Source of the DNA: Shewanella sp. c952
GTDB taxonomy: Bacteria > Pseudomonadota > Gammaproteobacteria > Enterobacterales > Shewanellaceae
Length of the DNA stretch: 64,000 nt
NCBI RefSeq assembly: GCF_019654975.1
Contig: NZ_BPEW01000001.1
Location: forward strand, 310,001-374,000
Reading direction: 5' to 3'
Shown here: piece by piece, positions 62,045-64,000 of the stretch
Position numbering within the stretch: position 1 is the stretch's first letter
Layout: each line of letters opens with the position of its first letter
The notes under the pieces: model-generated
Databases searched by the model: none
Told to the model about the DNA's origin: nothing
What the model saw: only the letters and a program-made list of their open reading frames with translations
Made by a program: the position numbers and the translations under genes

Positions 62045-64000
62045 ATGACTGATAAAGCGACACCAAAAACTAAGAAAACCACCAAGCGCCCAGCGGTAAA
62101 AAGAGTCTCAGCAGGCAAAGGTGGTAAAAAACGAACCACCAAGAAATCACCGAGTAAATCGGGTTTGGGCCGTAAAATTTGGTCTATAACTTGGAAGCTT
62201 GGCGTTATTGCTGCGGTTATCGTTGCCGCTTATGGTATCTATTTGGATCAAATCATAGCGCGCAAGTTTGAAGGGCAAAAATGGCATTTACCTGCGCAAG
62301 TGTTTAGCCGTTCTATGGCATTATATCCTGGGGCTGCTGTTAGCCACGGGCAGTTGATGTCTGAGCTAAAACTACTGGGCTATCGTAAAGTGGCTAATCC
62401 ACGTCAGGTAGGGGAGTTTTCTGCTTCAAAAACAAAAATTGATTTGTGGCGTCGACCTTTTCTACATCCTAAAGGTGACCAAACCGAACAAAGAGTGATG
62501 ATCACTTTTGACTCGAACGGCATAAGCTCTGTGGCAAGAAGTAGCGACCAACGCCAACTCGCGGTATTTCATCTAGAACCGGTATTACTCGACAGAATTA
62601 TTACTGGAGATGGCGAAGATAGATTATTTGTGGCAGCCGATAAGATGCCACAAGCGATAATTGATGCGCTTATCTTGGTTGAAGATCGCAGTTTCTACGA
62701 GCATCACGGGGTTAACCCTTTTGCTATCTTGCGTGCGGCCATGGTCAATATCAGTGCGGGTCGGACAGTGCAGGGCGGCTCAACCTTGACCCAACAGCTT
62801 GCCAAGAATTTCTTCCTTTCAAGTGAGCGTTCACTGACGCGTAAGCTGCGTGAAGCCTTAATGGCGATTATTATCGATTTTCGTTATGAGAAGAATGAAA
62901 TTCTTGAAGCTTATCTAAATGAAGTCTACATGGGGCAAGACAAGGCGCGTGGCGTCCATGGCATGGGGCTAGCCTCACAGTTTTATTTTGGTCGACCAAT
63001 AGGCGAGTTAACCCTGCCGCAGCAAGCATTCTTAGTGGCGGTGATTAAAGGTCCCTCCTATTACAACCCTTGGCGTTATGAAGAACGAGCACAAAAGCGT
63101 CGTGATTTAGTGCTTAGGTTACTGATGGAGGCTGGAGAGCTGAATGTGGCTCAATATGAAGCTGCAGTTGAATCACCATTAGGATTAAGAAAATCCGATA
63201 AACCAGTACACCAAAAACTGCCGGCATTTTTTGCAGTGGTTAAGCGCGAATTGTCGACTCGATATGGCGAGGCGCTGTTACAACAATCAGGCATTAAGGT
63301 CTATACCACACTTGACCCTATGGCGCAGGAGGCTGCTGAGAAAGCGGTGAAACAGACCCTTAAACAGCTCGGTAAGAATGATGAATCCTTGCAAGTCGGC
63401 ATGGTGCTGACCGATAAGTATTCAGCGGGTATTGCGGCCATGGTCGGTGATAAGGTACCTAGCTATCAGGGCTTTAATCGAGCGGTTGAGATCAGACGAC
63501 CTATTGGCTCGCTCATTAAACCGTTTGTATATGCCACTGCGCTCAATCAACCGAAAAAGTACACCTTAGCAACGCCTTTAAAGGACGAGCCTATTACCCT
63601 TAAAAATGGCCAAGGTAAAACGTGGTCACCGCAAAACGTTGATCGAAAATTTCGCGGCCAAGTGCCGCTATTAACTGCGTTTAAAAAGTCGATGAACGTG
63701 CCGACCGTAAACTTGGGTATGGCAATTGGTGTCAGTAGTGTGGCCACTACCTTAGATAAAGCGGGCTGGAAAGATAAGATCCCAGAGTATCCATCAATGT
63801 TGCTGGGGGCTGTTAATGGCTCGCCACTCATGGTGGCACAGGTGTTCCAGACCGTTGCAGATAATGGTCGTTATCGCCACTTAAACTCGGTCACCACAGT
63901 GCTAGATGAGGATAATCAACCGCTAGTTGCCTCTAAACGGACTGCGACACAAGCGATTCCGGTGGCAAGTAATTATCTGGTCAAGTATGCCATGACGCAA
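62045..64000 (+). CDS. mrcB: Penicillin-binding protein 1B, 3' truncated by the window
   Basis: A bifunctional peptidoglycan transglycosylase/transpeptidase; 652 codons are present. A basic Lys/Arg-rich cytosolic tail (1-42) and a transmembrane helix (about 46-66) are followed by the UB2H region (about 80-180). The GT51 domain has the catalytic Glu213 in LVEDRSFYEHHG and GGSTLTQQLAKN (245-255). In the transpeptidase domain the nucleophile Ser489 lies in GSLIKP, and SMN (of KKSMNVP) is visible. The KTG motif lies beyond the edge. It follows hrpB closely. Confidence 0.95.
   Translation, partial: MTDKATPKTKKTTKRPAVKRVSAGKGGKKRTTKKSPSKSGLGRKIWSITWKLGVIAAVIVAAYGIYLDQIIARKFEGQKWHLPAQVFSRSMALYPGAAVSHGQLMSELKLLGYRKVANPRQVGEFSASKTKIDLWRRPFLHPKGDQTEQRVMITFDSNGISSVARSSDQRQLAVFHLEPVLLDRIITGDGEDRLFVAADKMPQAIIDALILVEDRSFYEHHGVNPFAILRAAMVNISAGRTVQGGSTLTQQLAKNFFLSSERSLTRKLREALMAIIIDFRYEKNEILEAYLNEVYMGQDKARGVHGMGLASQFYFGRPIGELTLPQQAFLVAVIKGPSYYNPWRYEERAQKRRDLVLRLLMEAGELNVAQYEAAVESPLGLRKSDKPVHQKLPAFFAVVKRELSTRYGEALLQQSGIKVYTTLDPMAQEAAEKAVKQTLKQLGKNDESLQVGMVLTDKYSAGIAAMVGDKVPSYQGFNRAVEIRRPIGSLIKPFVYATALNQPKKYTLATPLKDEPITLKNGQGKTWSPQNVDRKFRGQVPLLTAFKKSMNVPTVNLGMAIGVSSVATTLDKAGWKDKIPEYPSMLLGAVNGSPLMVAQVFQTVADNGRYRHLNSVTTVLDEDNQPLVASKRTATQAIPVASNYLVKYAMTQ

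Overview
This window looks like a chromosomal segment of a marine gammaproteobacterium, most likely a Shewanella species. That assignment rests on gene content, on GG-CTERM (GlyGly-CTERM) secreted nucleases, on an S46 peptidase, and on the E. coli-like order hpt-yadG-yadH / panC-panB-folK-pcnB-gluQ-dksA-sfsA / thpR-hrpB-mrcB. No rRNA, tRNA, CRISPR array, prophage or intact insertion sequence was seen. The right edge cuts mrcB.

Layout. (1) 1-3.3 kb: serA, a 41-codon small ORF, a YjdF-like membrane protein and a LuxR/CsgD-type regulator. (2) 4.2-16 kb: a coherent extracellular-DNA scavenging locus. It holds an outer-membrane beta-barrel, two large secreted nucleases with lamin-tail domains and GG-CTERM anchors, a 5'-nucleotidase lipoprotein, a concentrative nucleoside transporter (nupC) and purine nucleoside phosphorylase (deoD). 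(3) 16-24 kb: thioesterase, small membrane protein, catalase with a 17-codon upstream ORF, an UPF0016/Gdt1-type Mn exporter behind a yybP-ykoY riboswitch, an aromatic amino acid permease and an S46 dipeptidyl-peptidase. (4) 24-26 kb: a membrane/coiled-coil hypothetical protein and an array of ~350 bp non-coding tandem repeats carrying large hairpins. (5) 26-32 kb: Crp/Fnr regulator, rluF, an NhaC-family transporter and metY; the last two each have MetJ-like boxes upstream. (6) 32-42 kb: TPR-GGDEF protein, porin, SIMPL protein, Spy/CpxP-like small protein, bluB, Dcu transporter, a MITE-like element and a SulP-UspA operon. (7) 42-64 kb: mpl-ubiX-hpt, the yadGH exporter, three small hypothetical genes, a 315 bp MITE-like element, the pan/fol/pcnB/gluQ/dksA/sfsA block, pepB, an unusual membrane-tethered DNA-binding protein with a receiver-like domain, thpR, hrpB and mrcB.

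How the genes fit together. The nuclease locus makes a complete route from polymeric DNA outside the cell to phosphorolysis of purine nucleosides inside. hpt at 44.8 kb adds base salvage. The MetJ-like sites link the NhaC-type transporter to methionine. Several starts were revised from sequence signals: TTG for the UPF0016 gene just downstream of its riboswitch, and a non-canonical ATT for pcnB, as is known for E. coli pcnB. The most unusual points are the membrane-tethered winged-helix/receiver-like protein, the near-identical tandem lamin-tail domains (4 synonymous differences in 578 bp), the catalase leader ORF and the repeat/MITE elements.
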